Positions 58,401 through 63,942 of a stretch of 64,000 nt of DNA are shown in pieces. The stretch lies in contig JAULJL010000017.1 of assembly GCA_030761205.1 (NCBI GenBank), positions 5,962,001-6,026,000 on the forward strand, written 5' to 3'. The translations under genes were made by a program, and so were the position numbers. Origin of the DNA: Fremontodendron californicum. Taxonomy: Eukaryota; Streptophyta; Magnoliopsida; Malvales; Malvaceae. The notes under the pieces were generated by a model. The model saw nothing but the letters and a program-made list of their open reading frames with translations. It had not been told where the DNA came from and did no database searches. Every line of letters starts with the position of its first letter. Positions within the stretch are counted from its first letter, which is position 1.

Positions 58401-58750
58401 TGATGTATCATTTATCTGTTGGCTTGCAAATCTACTCTAATTTCCATTACTCAATTCTTAAGGGTAAGCTTTCTTGTTAATAGCTTCCATCTGGAAAGTG
58501 CTCTATCAGCACTTTTTCTGTTTTTTTGAGCAATTTTCAGTGTTAAACTGTCTTATTCCAAACAATTCATAAGTTGGAGTATTATTTCTGTTTCAACCTG
58601 ATACCATACCTCCATATCTGATGTGTATCTGAAAAGAATAAATTTTGAGAAAAATTTGCAATCTTTTGTAGCATAAAATATGGTAAAGACCAATTGATTT
58701 TTCATTTTTATGCAGGTAGAATTCAAATAACATTCTTTCAGAGGGATTGA
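25447..58750 (+). CDS. COA1-like mitochondrial assembly protein gene interrupted by a 32-kb intron
   Basis: Exons are 25447-25496, 25928-26062, 58092-58279 and probably 58716-58750. They total 408 nt and encode 135 aa in frame. The start M-L-A-R-R-L-F-L-S-S-R resembles a mitochondrial presequence. One hydrophobic segment follows (A-V-S-F-V-L-I-I-V-T-G-G-V-A-L), and the conserved part reads A-L-D-D-L-A-I-Y-H-G-C-S-S-K-A-M-E-K-A, then G-E-P-I-K-K-G-P-W-Y-N-A-S and P-V-S-G-P-Q-G-N-G-V-L-Q-L. This fits the cytochrome-oxidase assembly COA1/TIM21-like family (inner-membrane assembly). Exon 2 ends AG|GTATG and exon 3 begins TAG|C, together restoring a Ser codon across a 32,029-bp intron. The exon 1 donor AAG|GTTTTC was chosen because it alone gives the frame. 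The last exon is the weak part: it stops after F-F-Q-R-D, where relatives may continue, so the C-terminus may be truncated. Confidence 0.65.
26432..26477. mobile_element. Left part of a hAT-like MITE split by the outer LTR element
   Basis: TATGTTGCTCCGACTC starts the MITE, which is interrupted at 26477 by the outer retrotransposon and resumes at 54246-54364, ending GAGTCCGAGTAACATAG. Joined, it is about 165 bp, matching the intact copy at 62274-62442. The CCGAC at 26473-26477 is the target duplicated by the outer element. No clear 8-bp duplication of the MITE itself was seen. Confidence 0.7.
26478..26590 (+). repeat. Outer element 5' LTR, first 113 bp
   Basis: Identical by eye to 52378-52490 of the 3' LTR. 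It ends with TATGT (26586-26590), the site duplicated by insertion of the inner element. The remainder of this LTR resumes at 45686. Confidence 0.9.
26591..31367 (+). repeat. Inner element 5' LTR
   Basis: Starts TGTAGACACC, ends TTGCGACA. A TATATAA box lies at 28227-28233. It contains a degenerate fourfold repeat of about 158-160 bp (27270-27850; units begin AAATAGCAAATGGACTC or similar) and a near-perfect triplication of about 214 bp (29525-30170). Small open frames here recur exactly in the 3' LTR and are not genes. Confidence 0.92.
31369..31389 (+). other. Primer-binding site of the inner element
   Basis: Directly after the 5' LTR, TTGGCGACTCCGCTGGGGAC lies in the usual PBS position, two bases after the terminal ACA. 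Elements of the Tat/Ogre branch carry a PBS of this type. I did not match it to a specific tRNA. Confidence 0.65.
31390..32918 (+). other. Untranslated leader of the inner element
   Basis: 1.5 kb without a credible reading frame. Around 31745-31870 a module containing GCCTTCGTGATTGATCCTCC is repeated imperfectly. Between about 32570 and 32880 there are degenerate direct repeats built on CATGCATGGTCATTCATTGTA-like units. Similar units reappear at 34150-34560, ahead of the second gag-like ORF. Confidence 0.5.
32919..33206 (+). CDS. Gag-like unit A, N-terminal coiled-coil ORF (95 aa)
   Basis: M-K-G-V-R-D-M-R-N-E-S-D-E-R-L-G-A-L-E-R begins a charged, heptad-like stretch (residues 1-48) resembling the N-terminus of the gag ORF at 34699 (E-Q-R-E-L-R-E-Q-L-A-K). 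Its end contains C-T-C-Q-C-H-K-G-C. The stop TGA overlaps the ATG of the next ORF (ATGA at 33203-33206). No core gag domain is present. It could be the front half of a single gag ORF broken by a frameshift, or a separate product. Function unknown. Confidence 0.5.
   Translation: MKGVRDMRNESDERLGALERNQDEYGHEIREVKEQLAKLLKMVEDMGNSKGELSQGFASSSDQPKPLGPEHTILAGSCTCQCHKGCNPDEIVDKS
33203..33868 (+). CDS. Gag-like unit A, proline-rich ORF with zinc-knuckle-like motif (221 aa)
   Basis: The ORF is Pro/Tyr/Thr-rich for its first two thirds and ends with a C-D-Y-H-x5-H-x4-C knuckle at residues 177-191, followed by V-K-R-K-V-Q-A-L-I-D-A-K-W-L. The same knuckle, preceded by I-P-I-P-D-L-L-P-L-L-I-K-N, occurs in the gag ORF at 34699, where the matching part here is I-P-I-S-Y-Q-E-L-L-P-I-L-I-Q-N. 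It is therefore the C-terminal half of a second gag copy lacking the central capsid-like domain. It overlaps the preceding ORF by 4 bases. Confidence 0.6.
   Translation: MKIIKPESLIPKTETSNPVPYLQTVLGPNQYPHPTMVQSSIGTTTTGFLNPTPSLPTTSSYYFPHQSPYPVPEIGTSSYVQPPKAPCPNPYPYHAVPPHPHVNTPVRTLVLPPSAPTPRPCVTKKRSQNKTQMHFDPIPISYQELLPILIQNHMVACVPLKPLLPPYPMWYNPNERCDYHCGIVGHSIEDCIAVKRKVQALIDAKWLDPTTLIDKGLGKRH
33869..34698 (+). other. Spacer between the two gag-like units
   Basis: No coding potential. The part 34150-34590 consists of degenerate repeats mixing GCATTCATA, CATGATCAGTCATTG and TTCTTTGTATATG modules, akin to 32570-32880. The same kind of spacer ahead of each gag-like unit suggests that spacer plus gag was duplicated together. 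Confidence 0.5.
34699..36114 (+). CDS. Retrotransposon gag protein (Retrotrans_gag), 471 aa
   Basis: Intact ORF of 471 aa. Residues 1-45 form a charged coiled coil (R-M-E-K-M-E-R-E-Q-R-E-L-R-E-Q-L). The capsid-like Retrotrans_gag domain spans about 150-290, from P-P-K-F-K-I-P-D-F-V-K-Y-D-G-T-T-D-P through S-A-I-R-W-Y-S-Q-L and F-K-E-Y-A-Q-R-W. A Pro-rich linker leads to a knuckle C-D-Y-H-L-G-V-V-G-H-S-T-E-K-C at 430-444. The His in place of the second Cys is normal for the Tat/Ogre branch. It would form the particle that packages the element's RNA. No pol frame follows: the ORF ends TAG and the next 4.8 kb are non-coding. Confidence 0.9.
   Translation: MEDEQVARMEKMEREQRELREQLAKSQAESKDQMTKLMELMSAVMKGKGYTENFVAGEGLEVQKGQDEVAISDAQNTVNPVNVLKSDDPAEQAKLKRVAVNEVELADSQGKYQLLDERLRAIERKDVFGSVEAKERCLVLDLVIPPKFKIPDFVKYDGTTDPSAHITMFCRKMTSQIDNDKLLIHCFQDSLSGSAIRWYSQLSKDQIRSWNDLAGAFLNQYKHMTDKTLDRLTLQNMEKKATESFKEYAQRWMSLAAQIQPPLTQKEITILFVNTLHAPYYDRLVGNASKNFANMVISGEMIENAIKNGKLEREGTSNTERNKAPRKKEEDVQTMEDFIPYSQFPSYQSCYPTEVSPSLYPYLPTQTPNPIPALATRPTSRKRPRENQERIPIPIPDLLPLLIKNQYLTPVPLKIAPNPSARSYDPDSKCDYHLGVVGHSTEKCRQLKEMIESFIRDGILTPELIDQWKAT
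36115..39040 (+). other. Non-coding internal region of the inner element
   Basis: Three kb where an autonomous relative would carry pol. No reverse transcriptase, integrase or protease motif appears in any frame. There is an A/G-rich tract at 36966-37012 and a purine-rich strand at 37360-37510, whose complement gives Phe-rich spurious frames. From about 38590 to 39000 there are scattered ATTTGCAT and GCATCTGCATC units that lead into the tandem array. Confidence 0.6.
39041..40540 (+). repeat. Tandem array built on TAAGACCTCCGGGC, including an 81-bp higher unit
   Basis: The core TAAGACCTCCGGGC or TAAGGCCTCCGGGC recurs dozens of times. From about 39140 to 39780 a regular 81-bp unit repeats with very few changes (for example GGTAAGGCC at 39311 and 39392), each holding two cores and an AAAGTCGCATACAGCGCATT block. 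Flanking parts use shorter units with AATTTTTCAAATCACAGG. Tandem repeats upstream of the 3' LTR are a known trait of Tat/Ogre elements and a known source of plant satellite DNA. Confidence 0.95.
40620..40901 (+). other. A/G-rich tract and polypurine tract before the 3' LTR
   Basis: About 40646-40795 is almost pure A and G. Immediately before the 3' LTR, AAAGAGGGGCAG (40889-40900) is the likely polypurine primer for plus-strand synthesis, directly followed by C and TGTAGACACC. Confidence 0.65.
40902..45680 (+). repeat. Inner element 3' LTR
   Basis: 4779 bp at a fixed offset of 14,311 from the 5' LTR over nearly its whole length. By eye it differs at two bases (near 41018 and 42012) and by two small indels near its end (TC missing after GAGAC, and a longer T run). 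TATATAA at 42538-42544; internal triplication at 43836-44481. Confidence 0.92.
45686..47435 (+). repeat. Outer element 5' LTR, remainder
   Basis: Continues the LTR after the duplicated TATGT (45681-45685). TATAAATA at 46220-46227 is the probable TATA box; AATAAA at 46287-46292 is a candidate polyadenylation signal. Four spaced copies of TATTGGCTGGTTATACCGCC lie at about 47080-47230. It ends GGGTGCATCA. Confidence 0.9.
47441..47459 (+). other. Primer-binding site of the outer element
   Basis: TTGGCGCCGTTGCCGGGGA follows the LTR end by five bases. This sequence is the well-known Athila-type PBS (tRNA-Asp in the literature). Confidence 0.8.
47589..48527 (+). CDS. Athila-type gag/pol N-terminal remnant (312 aa)
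   Basis: The ATG at 47589 was chosen over an upstream in-frame one at 47424, because the latter would lie inside the LTR and cross the PBS. The product opens M-E-L-S-N-L-T-L-E-E-L and is rich in Gln, Tyr and Asn, then acidic. The C-terminal part P-F-P-S-R-F-A-K-F-K-E-E-E, then L-F-V-D-V-I-Q-Q-V-P and A-P-F-L-D-E-I-C-T, then V-V-Q-R-K-L-P, matches the segment of Athila polyproteins just upstream of the retropepsin. It stops before any D-L/T-G-A-S active site. The capsid-like gag core is also not evident. After the stop, TTGGGAAGGCAGCCCA (48556-) resembles the sequence usually found after pol in such elements, suggesting a large internal deletion. Confidence 0.7.
   Translation: MELSNLTLEELVAYMNMENQQANLTSPVQQLAMGGCQGHQVFQDQQYDHYSNTYHEGWWDHTNYGYSKNYQEVDPYANYTNPSSFNQSWSQEPDLFQPPHMTQNSGTSLEDLVHSLVTDTLQFQQETRASIQSLERQMSLLASSMVGWVAQRSEELPAQTMINSKENATIVTLKNEEQDEDETKLEMDSILEDNEANDPNKSISAPEVTFKIPIFTNVFSPPFPSRFAKFKEEEHEQNMLETLNSLFVDVIQQVPKDAPFLDEICTTNDDGIILVMENASTVVQRKLPLKRINLGNFMYEPDKPKKPRRGVG
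48528..49064 (+). other. Linker between gag remnant and cargo ORFs
   Basis: Non-coding, T-rich. A TTGCATTGGGGGATAATAGC stretch at 48762- and GTTTGGGGGGAAG at 48809- resemble the 3'-region motifs of Athila elements that recur at about 50700-50740. A T-rich tract followed by CAG|G at 49049-49063 is a good 3' splice acceptor directly before the next ORF. Confidence 0.5.
49065..49601 (+). CDS. Cysteine-rich basic protein of unknown function (178 aa) carried by the LTR element
   Basis: Intact ORF; the ATG at 49065 was chosen because it lies one base after a splice-acceptor CAG, while the upstream ATG (49008) adds only a Phe-rich stretch. Residues 1-60 are amphipathic (L-Q-K-R-F-P-P-F-P-R-N). A basic cluster K-K-R-R-A-K-R at 72-78 precedes C-x2-C-x4-C-x3-C at 83-95, a possible zinc site. 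Then comes G-I near residue 100 and F-I-K-D-G-L-S near 111-117. Arg-rich motif, Cys cluster and the G-I...F-I-x2-G spacing recall the small cysteine-rich nucleic-acid-binding proteins of carla- and vitiviruses (Pfam Viral_NABP), but this is pattern memory only. It is not a standard gag or pol domain. Alternatives are a captured plant gene or a derived env-like ORF. Confidence 0.55.
   Translation: MDDILTRLQKRFPPFPRNILLKLYQVRFERLRMLMHKGIHEDIRWIIEAKVREDEYLPVLHLPGTGRSTFAKKRRAKRMSSNCHKCARWTCNGKCRSIGIPSSNRDDKIEFIKDGLSKENLGNIQLSLETHPSGDVQREILDLWPQFQREWQHLGNLMLKDPVCQLVRKLDGKHILNS
49961..50608 (+). CDS. LOG-like cytokinin riboside 5'-monophosphate phosphoribohydrolase inside a retrotransposon
   Basis: Complete intronless ORF of 215 aa, the normal LOG length. 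LOG enzymes release active cytokinin bases from their nucleotide forms in one step. Visible motifs: K-I-C-V-F-G-G near residue 11, Y-G-G-G-S-T-G-L-M-G at 46-55, G-G-S-P-V-L-G-V-V-P at 64-73, E-R at 95-96, and the signature P-G-G-L-G-T-L-E-E at 111-119, then K-P-I-G-L-L-N. The Arg and Glu known as catalytic in the family are kept. The Lys and Glu of the usual E-R-K-x-E-M segment are both Ile here. The C-terminus adds G-K-R-K-R, possibly a nuclear signal. Plant LOG genes normally have several introns, so this copy probably came through cDNA. It lies in sense orientation where pol should be; a TATATATT (49913) and an acceptor-like TTCTCTTTCAG precede it. Confidence 0.9.
   Translation: MESTSSQRIKKICVFGGAYPGKNNIFADEAIRVGVILAQQKIQLIYGGGSTGLMGAVATAAHAGGSPVLGVVPKLFTDFCGPTLGKEIQVWSIPERITIMYHSADAFIALPGGLGTLEELACVASWSSLVTNKKPIGLLNINGYFSNLLSYLDNAVDNGFMFSEARRTIISATTIEDLLKKLQAYECLSATVVSQTLGKRKRDMDEQGVDCTLSL
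50609..52377 (+). other. 3' untranslated region of the outer element with polypurine tract
   Basis: No coding frame. ACATTGGGGACAATGTCATA (50702-) and AAGTGTGGGGGGAAAAG (51484-) are typical of Athila 3' regions. AAGTGTGGGGGTG at 52365-52377 is the presumed polypurine tract abutting the 3' LTR. Confidence 0.65.
52378..54240 (+). repeat. Outer element 3' LTR
   Basis: 1863 bp, TGATAACTCG to GGTGCATCA. TATAAATA at 53025-53032. About six substitutions from the 5' LTR, for example TTTGGTG versus TTTAGTG, GACCATG versus GACCAGG, and GGGCCTT versus GGGCATT. The fourfold TATTGGCTGGTTATACCGCC block is at about 53885-54035. Confidence 0.93.
54246..54364. mobile_element. Right part of the split hAT-like MITE
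   Basis: Resumes after the duplicated CCGAC and ends GAGTCCGAGTAACATAG. Its inner part (TATGGGGATATAATCC, then AATTGAACA) matches the intact copy at 62274-62442. Confidence 0.7.
54605..55060. repeat. Direct duplication of about 130 bp flanking a MITE
   Basis: A block running from GGATAACATAA through GTTGATATAGATGGAG to GCTGAACATAGGTTGTG occurs at about 54613-54738 and again at about 54927-55057, with some substitutions. The MITE at 54739-54912 sits exactly at the end of the first block. Confidence 0.65.
54739..54912. mobile_element. hAT-like MITE with 8-bp target duplication
   Basis: 174 bp, starting CTATGTTACATGGACTCGG and ending GAGCTCGGGTAACATAG. Flanked by AGGTTGTG at 54731-54738 and 54913-54920. 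Its orientation is opposite to the copy at 62274. Confidence 0.8.
55061..55767. other. Unclassified intron sequence
   Basis: About 700 bp in the giant intron. Around 55270-55480 there are runs of AGAGAAGAGACAG and short A-rich repeats reminiscent of LTR leader or end sequences, but no terminal structure or target duplication could be set. No coding frame is credible. Confidence 0.4.
55768..57821 (-). mobile_element. 2-kb terminal-inverted-repeat transposon, non-autonomous
   Basis: The left end GGGCGGGTTTGGTTCGGTGA and right end (read on the other strand) GGGCGGGTTAGGTTCGGTGA form inverted repeats with one mismatch over about 24 bp. The 2054-bp interior has no transposase. It carries the minus-strand ORF at 56405-56692, and a Glu/Arg-coding minus leader near 57440-57530. 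Terminal sequence suggests a PIF/Harbinger-type element, but no clear target duplication was found (flanks GGA and GAA), so the superfamily is open. Confidence 0.65.
56405..56692 (-). CDS. RNase H1 N-terminal (viroplasmin-type) domain ORF, 95 aa
   Basis: Residues about 41-89 read K-Y-Y-V-V-F-D-G-R-R-P-G-I-Y-N-T-W-D-E-A-K, then Q-V-L-G-Y, then A-E-T-V-F. This is the conserved pattern of the small domain that binds RNA/DNA hybrids in eukaryotic RNase H1 and occurs in caulimovirus inclusion proteins (Pfam Cauli_VI). No catalytic RNase H domain follows. An intron acceptor (TTTTTAG) before the domain suggests the first 40 residues may not be coding. It lies on the minus strand of the transposon and in the giant intron, antisense to the COA1-like gene. 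It is probably a captured host gene fragment. Confidence 0.7.
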   Translation of the reverse strand: MHNMGVIQEFCVCFCGIVFRFFENYVDNYFMFLGFLKIIEKYYVVFDGRRPGIYNTWDEAKVQVLGYRDAHHKMYKGRRDAETVFGEYWNLNVME

Positions 58751-61298
58751 TTTGTTTGATGAAGTTGCAGTGCCAGGGTGATACATCCATCCCTAAAGAC
58801 TAAAGGGTTTATCCTTGTGATATTGAAAATCCATTGTTCAAACTTCAAATGTATATTTATTTCCAATTTTCATGTTCTTTCAATTTTATTTTTCTCTCAT
58901 TTTTTGGGAAGGTTAGTTTATATAATATTATGTTTGTTTGCTCATTATTACCACTGGACAACATTCAAAGTTTCACCTGTGTCATGCAAAACTACCAAGT
59001 GTTACTCTCTTTGATAGTATTAACAAATTTTTCTTAATTTATCAACTATATACTAATATATATTTTTTATTTGTGAATATAAATTAAAATTGAATTTTGT
59101 TAACAAATATTCGATCATTATATATTAATAATATTTTCATCCAATACATTAAAAATAATTAATCAAATATTATTTCATATAATATTATTATTATATATTA
59201 ATTAATTTAAAAAAATAACTTAATACTTCACTTCACAATTATTAATTGAATCTGTTTAATCGATGTTTATAGGTATTGATTGAATTATTATTTTGAAATT
59301 AAAAAAAAAATTTCATTTAATATATTATTTTATTAAATTTAATTATATATATTTTATATATATAATTTTAATTTGTCATTAATATTTTTATTATTTTTTA
59401 AAAAAAATTAAAATATGATGGTGACAGATACCAACCCTTCCCACAGGAAAGAAGAGGAAAAGTAAGAAGACAGGTGTCAGAAAGTTAAAGAGTAACGTGT
59501 CAACTAACCAGCAGGATAGGCGTGGAAACATATAATGATTCGGCTATATCTAATCATGCCTTAACTCTCTCCTCTCTCTTGGGTCGCACCCTTCCAACCG
59601 TCGAATCGATTACATAAAAAAACAAAAATAAAGTTGATATTAGAAAACAAAAACATAGGGAAGCGTGGACTCTGTCTGTCTCCTGACTCCAAGACACGAC
59701 CGTACGCCGTCAATATCAGACAAAAACTATCTCACAATCCCTCCTTTCAATCAAAAACTTGATTTTTCTTTCTTCCTTTCTTTTTCTTTATTTCGGACCC
59801 CTAAACGTTTTATTAACTCGGAACCCAAACATCGTTTATAAAAACTAAAATTAAATGAATTTTAAACACTATAAGAAAACATAAAATACGATATAAATTT
59901 TTTATTCTCAATTTTTTTTAATATGAAATACAGAAATTTTATTATAAATCACGCAGGGTCGATGTGGTCTCCGTGTTAATGTTATGTTGAGCGAGCTGTC
60001 AATGTTTTACATTATTATTTTTTTTAATTTCATTTCATTCAAAATCCGTGTGCTGTGCTTTGTTTTGTTGAGCTGTCAATGCTTTTGTTTTGTTTTGCTT
60101 TGAGTTTAAGGATTTTCGGGTGGTCCCTAACCTAAGTTGTCGTTATTGATAGGGGGTGGGTCCCAGATTCCGACGTGTCGATTCTCGTGATGTTTGGGCC
60201 CACCTTTGTCGGGTTGCTTGTAGGAAATGGGTCCCCCATCCATGGACTCTACTCTACAGTTTCTCTTTCTCATTTCTCGCGATATGAGAATAAGATCTTG
60301 CATCCTTATTGAATTTGGGCTTAGCTAAAGTTTTTTTTTTTTTTCAAATAAGAAAATAATAAATTGTAAAGTTATTCATTTTTAAATATCTAAAATTTTA
60401 ATCTTATAGTCATAAAATATGATTTTATTGATTAAAAATGTAATTGTTTTATAAAAAAACAAAACCAAAACCTTTATTTTAAAATAAGAAAGAAAAAAAA
60501 GAAAGATCATAAATTTTAACCTTATCCAAACATTTATTTGTATACATTACAACCAACATAGACAGATTCCCAATTTCCAAGAAGATTATATCTCAAAATA
60601 ACATAACAATACCAACAAAGGGTAGAACCATTTATTAGCATTTTGTTTTCATGGGTGTTGTATTTTTGCTTTGGAAAAAAGAATTTCTTTTTTAGGAGCT
60701 AAATTCTATAAAAAAATCCAAACCATGTCTCTCTTTTCCTTTCTTCTTTCTGTTGCCGAGAAATTTAAGATATATTAGCATATCATATAAAATAAAAAGT
60801 AAAATGAAGCGAAAACAAGATCTAAAAAGCAAGCAAAGCAAATTGGGGGATCAACGTGAAAAATGAAAAAAACAAAAACAAAAAGAAGAATAAAAAGAGA
60901 AGGTTTAGACTTTAGATTAGAAAGAAGAAGAAAGAACATTGATGGAGGCGCTTAAAGCCAGACAAGGTAGGGGCCCAACTCATCACTACAAACACCAGCA
61001 CCACCCCCACCATATCCAACACCTTCCTAGTTCCTAACCTAACCTAACCTATCCTTTAACTCCTTTTCTAGTAGTTTTTTATTTTATTTTGTTTCCTTTC
61101 TTTTCCAGTTTCCTAATACCCACCAAACGTTAGCTTAACACCCTTCCAAATTCTCATCTTTGTTCCCTTTCTTTCTTTGCTTTTTTTTTTTTTTCCATTT
61201 CTCTCTGCCTACTAAGTTACAAACTTGTTATTAATTTCTTCTCTTCTAGACATATAAAGTTTGAAACTTTGGTTGAACCAAGGAGGTTTTAATTTTCG
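58751..61298 (+). promoter_or_regulatory. Intergenic region and upstream region of the AUX/IAA gene
   Basis: 59040-59410 is extremely AT-rich. Upstream of the AUX/IAA start there are auxin-response-type cores TGTCTC at 59677-59682 and 60726-60731 and TGTCGG at 60207-60212. The leader just before the ATG (61140-61250) is CT-rich. AUX/IAA genes are commonly auxin-induced through ARF sites of this type; activity here is inferred. No gene was found in the stretch. Confidence 0.4.
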
Positions 61299-63942
61299 AT
61301 GCAAGGAGGTGTTGTTCTTGGTGGTGATGGTGGTTCTGAAAGTGGGTCAATGTCTACAGTTTCAAGGGAGGACAACATGGTGGTGTCCTCAGAGGATTCT
61401 TCATCTCCAGATGAGACTGAGTTGGAGTTGGGTCTTGGCTTGAGCCTTGGTGGTGATGGTTTTAAGATGCACCAAATTTCAAGGGGTGGTCAATTATATG
61501 CTAGGATTTTGACTGCTAAAAATTTCCTTTCTGTGGTTTCTGCTTCTGCTTCTTCATCACCTTCTCCATCATCTTCATCATCATCTTCTTCATCTTCTTT
61601 GAGTAGAGCTAATGTCACAGCTGGGACCAAGAGGACTGCTGATTCTGTGGCTGCTGCTAATGGCTCTAGGTAGGCTCTAGTTTCAGCCTGATTCCATGTA
61701 ATTACGTTATTAGGTCCTGCCCTGAATTTTATGTCCTGATTATGCTTATGTTCTTGGATTTAATTGGTATTTTTTTTTTCTGAATTTATCTGCTTTCTAT
61801 AATTCTGTTATAACCCTTAATTACCTTCATAAGGTATTCCTCTCATCAATTACAGAACTTTGGTACAATAAAATCCATGATCAGGAGAAAGAGAATTAAG
61901 AAAGGAAAGTAAAACTAGAATCCTCCAATTAGGCACCAAAGAAAACATGGTTGGAAGTTGAATGTACTTATGTTGTCAATAGACTACAATTACAAAGATA
62001 TGCATATGATTATTCATTCAGAAAGGAGTTGTCAAGGGGGACAACTTTATTATTAAGTTGTTGAGGATCAGGTATGGATTTGGGATGCTTCCTCTTTCGT
62101 TGAGATAGGTCATGTTGGTGGCGGCTAACAAACTATTTAGTACTTTTGCTTCTTTTTAAGATATACATGTTTATAGATCGCACGTTCCTGATCTTCAATT
62201 CCGAATTCAATACATGTTCGTGTTTGCTTCGTAATATTAGTGATTATCTTTGGATCAGATGATTGGTTATCTCCTATGTTGTTTTGACTTTTTATTTTTC
62301 TTGAAGTACCAGTGTTCGACACTCGTGTCCAACTCATATCTGGACATCGGTATGGGGATATGACCCTCCAAATACATGGAAAAACTTAGAAAAATTGAAC
62401 ATACCCGTATCTGACACTCACACCCGAGTCCGAGTAACATAGGTTATCTCTCTGCCCCTCTTTCTGCTAACTAGGTAAAGCAGAAAATAGGTGATTGTCC
62501 CAAACTCCCAATATTATATAACTGGTCAAATTCCAGAGTTCTTGAACCAAGTGTTAAGCACAAACTTCTCCCAACCAAAAAGAGGGAAGTTCTTTGGGCC
62601 AAAAATGACATGATACCAAGAATTAATAATACAGCAGTTTATATGGAAACCTGTCTGTCTGGTGTCTTAGTAACTAGGCTCCATCTGAGTCAAGGCACAA
62701 TCCATGCCATCAAGACAGTTTTAATGTGTACAATTATTCTTTTGGTATAACCTTTTTGGTACTTCATGAGTAGCTGATAACTTTTCTTTCTGTTAATATA
62801 ATATCGAGTTGTGGTGATTGGGTCTTAATTACTTATTGGCAGCTTTCAAACTTTTTCTTAACATCTGTTACTTTTCCTTGAATTTGAAACAGTCAAGTCG
62901 TGGGGTGGCCTCCTATTAGAGCTTATAGAATGAATAGCATGGTTAACCAAGCAAAAGCGCTGGCCACTGAAGGATTGAACTCAACAATGGAGAACCATAA
63001 AAATGAGATCTCTATGGTTGAGAAGAGTACCATTGGCAGCTACCAGAACAGTGGCAATGCTAAGCTCAGAAAATCCCTCTTTGTGAAGGTGAATATGGAT
63101 GGAATTCCAATTGGAAGAAAGGTCGATCTGAATGCCCAAGAATCCTATGAAAAGTTGGCAAAAACTTTGGAAGATATGTTTCTCAAAACCACCCCAAGTA
63201 TCAATCCAGTAGGTGAGATTTCCTTCTTTTTTTTTTTTTTGTTTTGACTTTCAAAAGATGAATTAAGTGCCCATCGAAGTACTGATTGTAGGGATGTGCT
63301 CTATTATATGATGACCGTGTCTTAACTGATATATGGAATTTAACCAAAATGGTTGTGTATGCTTAAGACTCTCACTACTTATGCATTATGCAAAATCAGA
63401 ATGTGGACATGAGTTGTCATGCCAAGCAAATTGATATATGGAATTTAACTGATATATGGAATTTAACCAAAATTTGTGTATGCTTAAGACTCTCACTACT
63501 TATGCATTATGCAAAATCAGAATGTGGACATGAGTTTTTCATGCCAAGCAAATTTGACAAGCATCCCTTGTGTTTTCTCAAGCATTGTGTCAAAATAGGA
63601 AAATATTAGAATGGGAACTTTTAGACCTTTTAAAGTAAAAGAAATTTTAAACCTGATGGAATTTTAGGGGGAACTGAGATTGAAAGCCTTTGAAATTCCA
63701 CTGATAAGATTGTCCTAATTAACAAGGTGAAAGACTATATTTTCTATTAGATGATCATCGAAGCTTGTTTCTCTTTTATGAATGTTGTCATGATTTTTGT
63801 GATTAGGATCAAGGGTAGTGGAGCTTGGTATGATGAACAAAATAACAAGACCTTCGAGACTGCTGGATGGATCATCTGATTTTGTGCTTACTTACGAGGA
63901 CAAGGAGGGTGACTGGATGCTTGTTGGAGATGTTCCTTGGGA
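61299..63942 (+). CDS. IAA11: AUX/IAA transcriptional repressor, IAA11-like (3' end outside window)
   Basis: Exons seen are 61299-61669, 62893-63212 and 63807-63942 (donor GA|GTACGT). The gene continues past the right edge. AUX/IAA proteins repress auxin-response genes in the nucleus by binding ARFs and are degraded with TIR1/AFB when auxin is present. Domain I is an EAR motif E-L-E-L-G-L-G-L-S-L at about residue 46. A poly-Ser stretch follows, then K-R near 110. The degron V-V-G-W-P-P-I-R opens exon 2. Domain III (PB1) runs F-V-K-V-N-M-D-G-I-P-I-G-R-K-V-D-L, and domain IV starts F-V-L-T-Y-E-D-K-E-G-D-W-M-L-V-G-D-V-P-W. The E-D-S-S-S-P and Y-R-M-N-S-M-V-N-Q-A-K-A segments point to the IAA11 subgroup. 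The phases of all three exons agree. Confidence 0.93.
62274..62442. mobile_element. hAT-like MITE in intron 1 of the AUX/IAA gene
   Basis: 169 bp from CTATGTTGTTTTGACTTTTT to GAGTCCGAGTAACATAG, with the 8-bp duplication GTTATCTC at 62266-62273 and 62443-62450. This is the cleanest copy of the family in the window and defines its length and ends. Confidence 0.85.
63323..63567. repeat. 123-bp direct duplication in AUX/IAA intron 2
   Basis: The block from TAACTGATATATGGAATT through GCATTATGCAAAATCAGAA to CATGCCAAGCAAATT occurs at 63323 and again from 63446, almost unchanged. It is a local tandem duplication. The open frame across it is not a gene. Confidence 0.8.

Noticed and set aside
58778..59037. 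Two overlapping plus-strand frames rich in Phe, Leu and Cys
   Set aside because: They lie in AT-rich sequence after the probable end of the COA1-like gene, without start context or domain.
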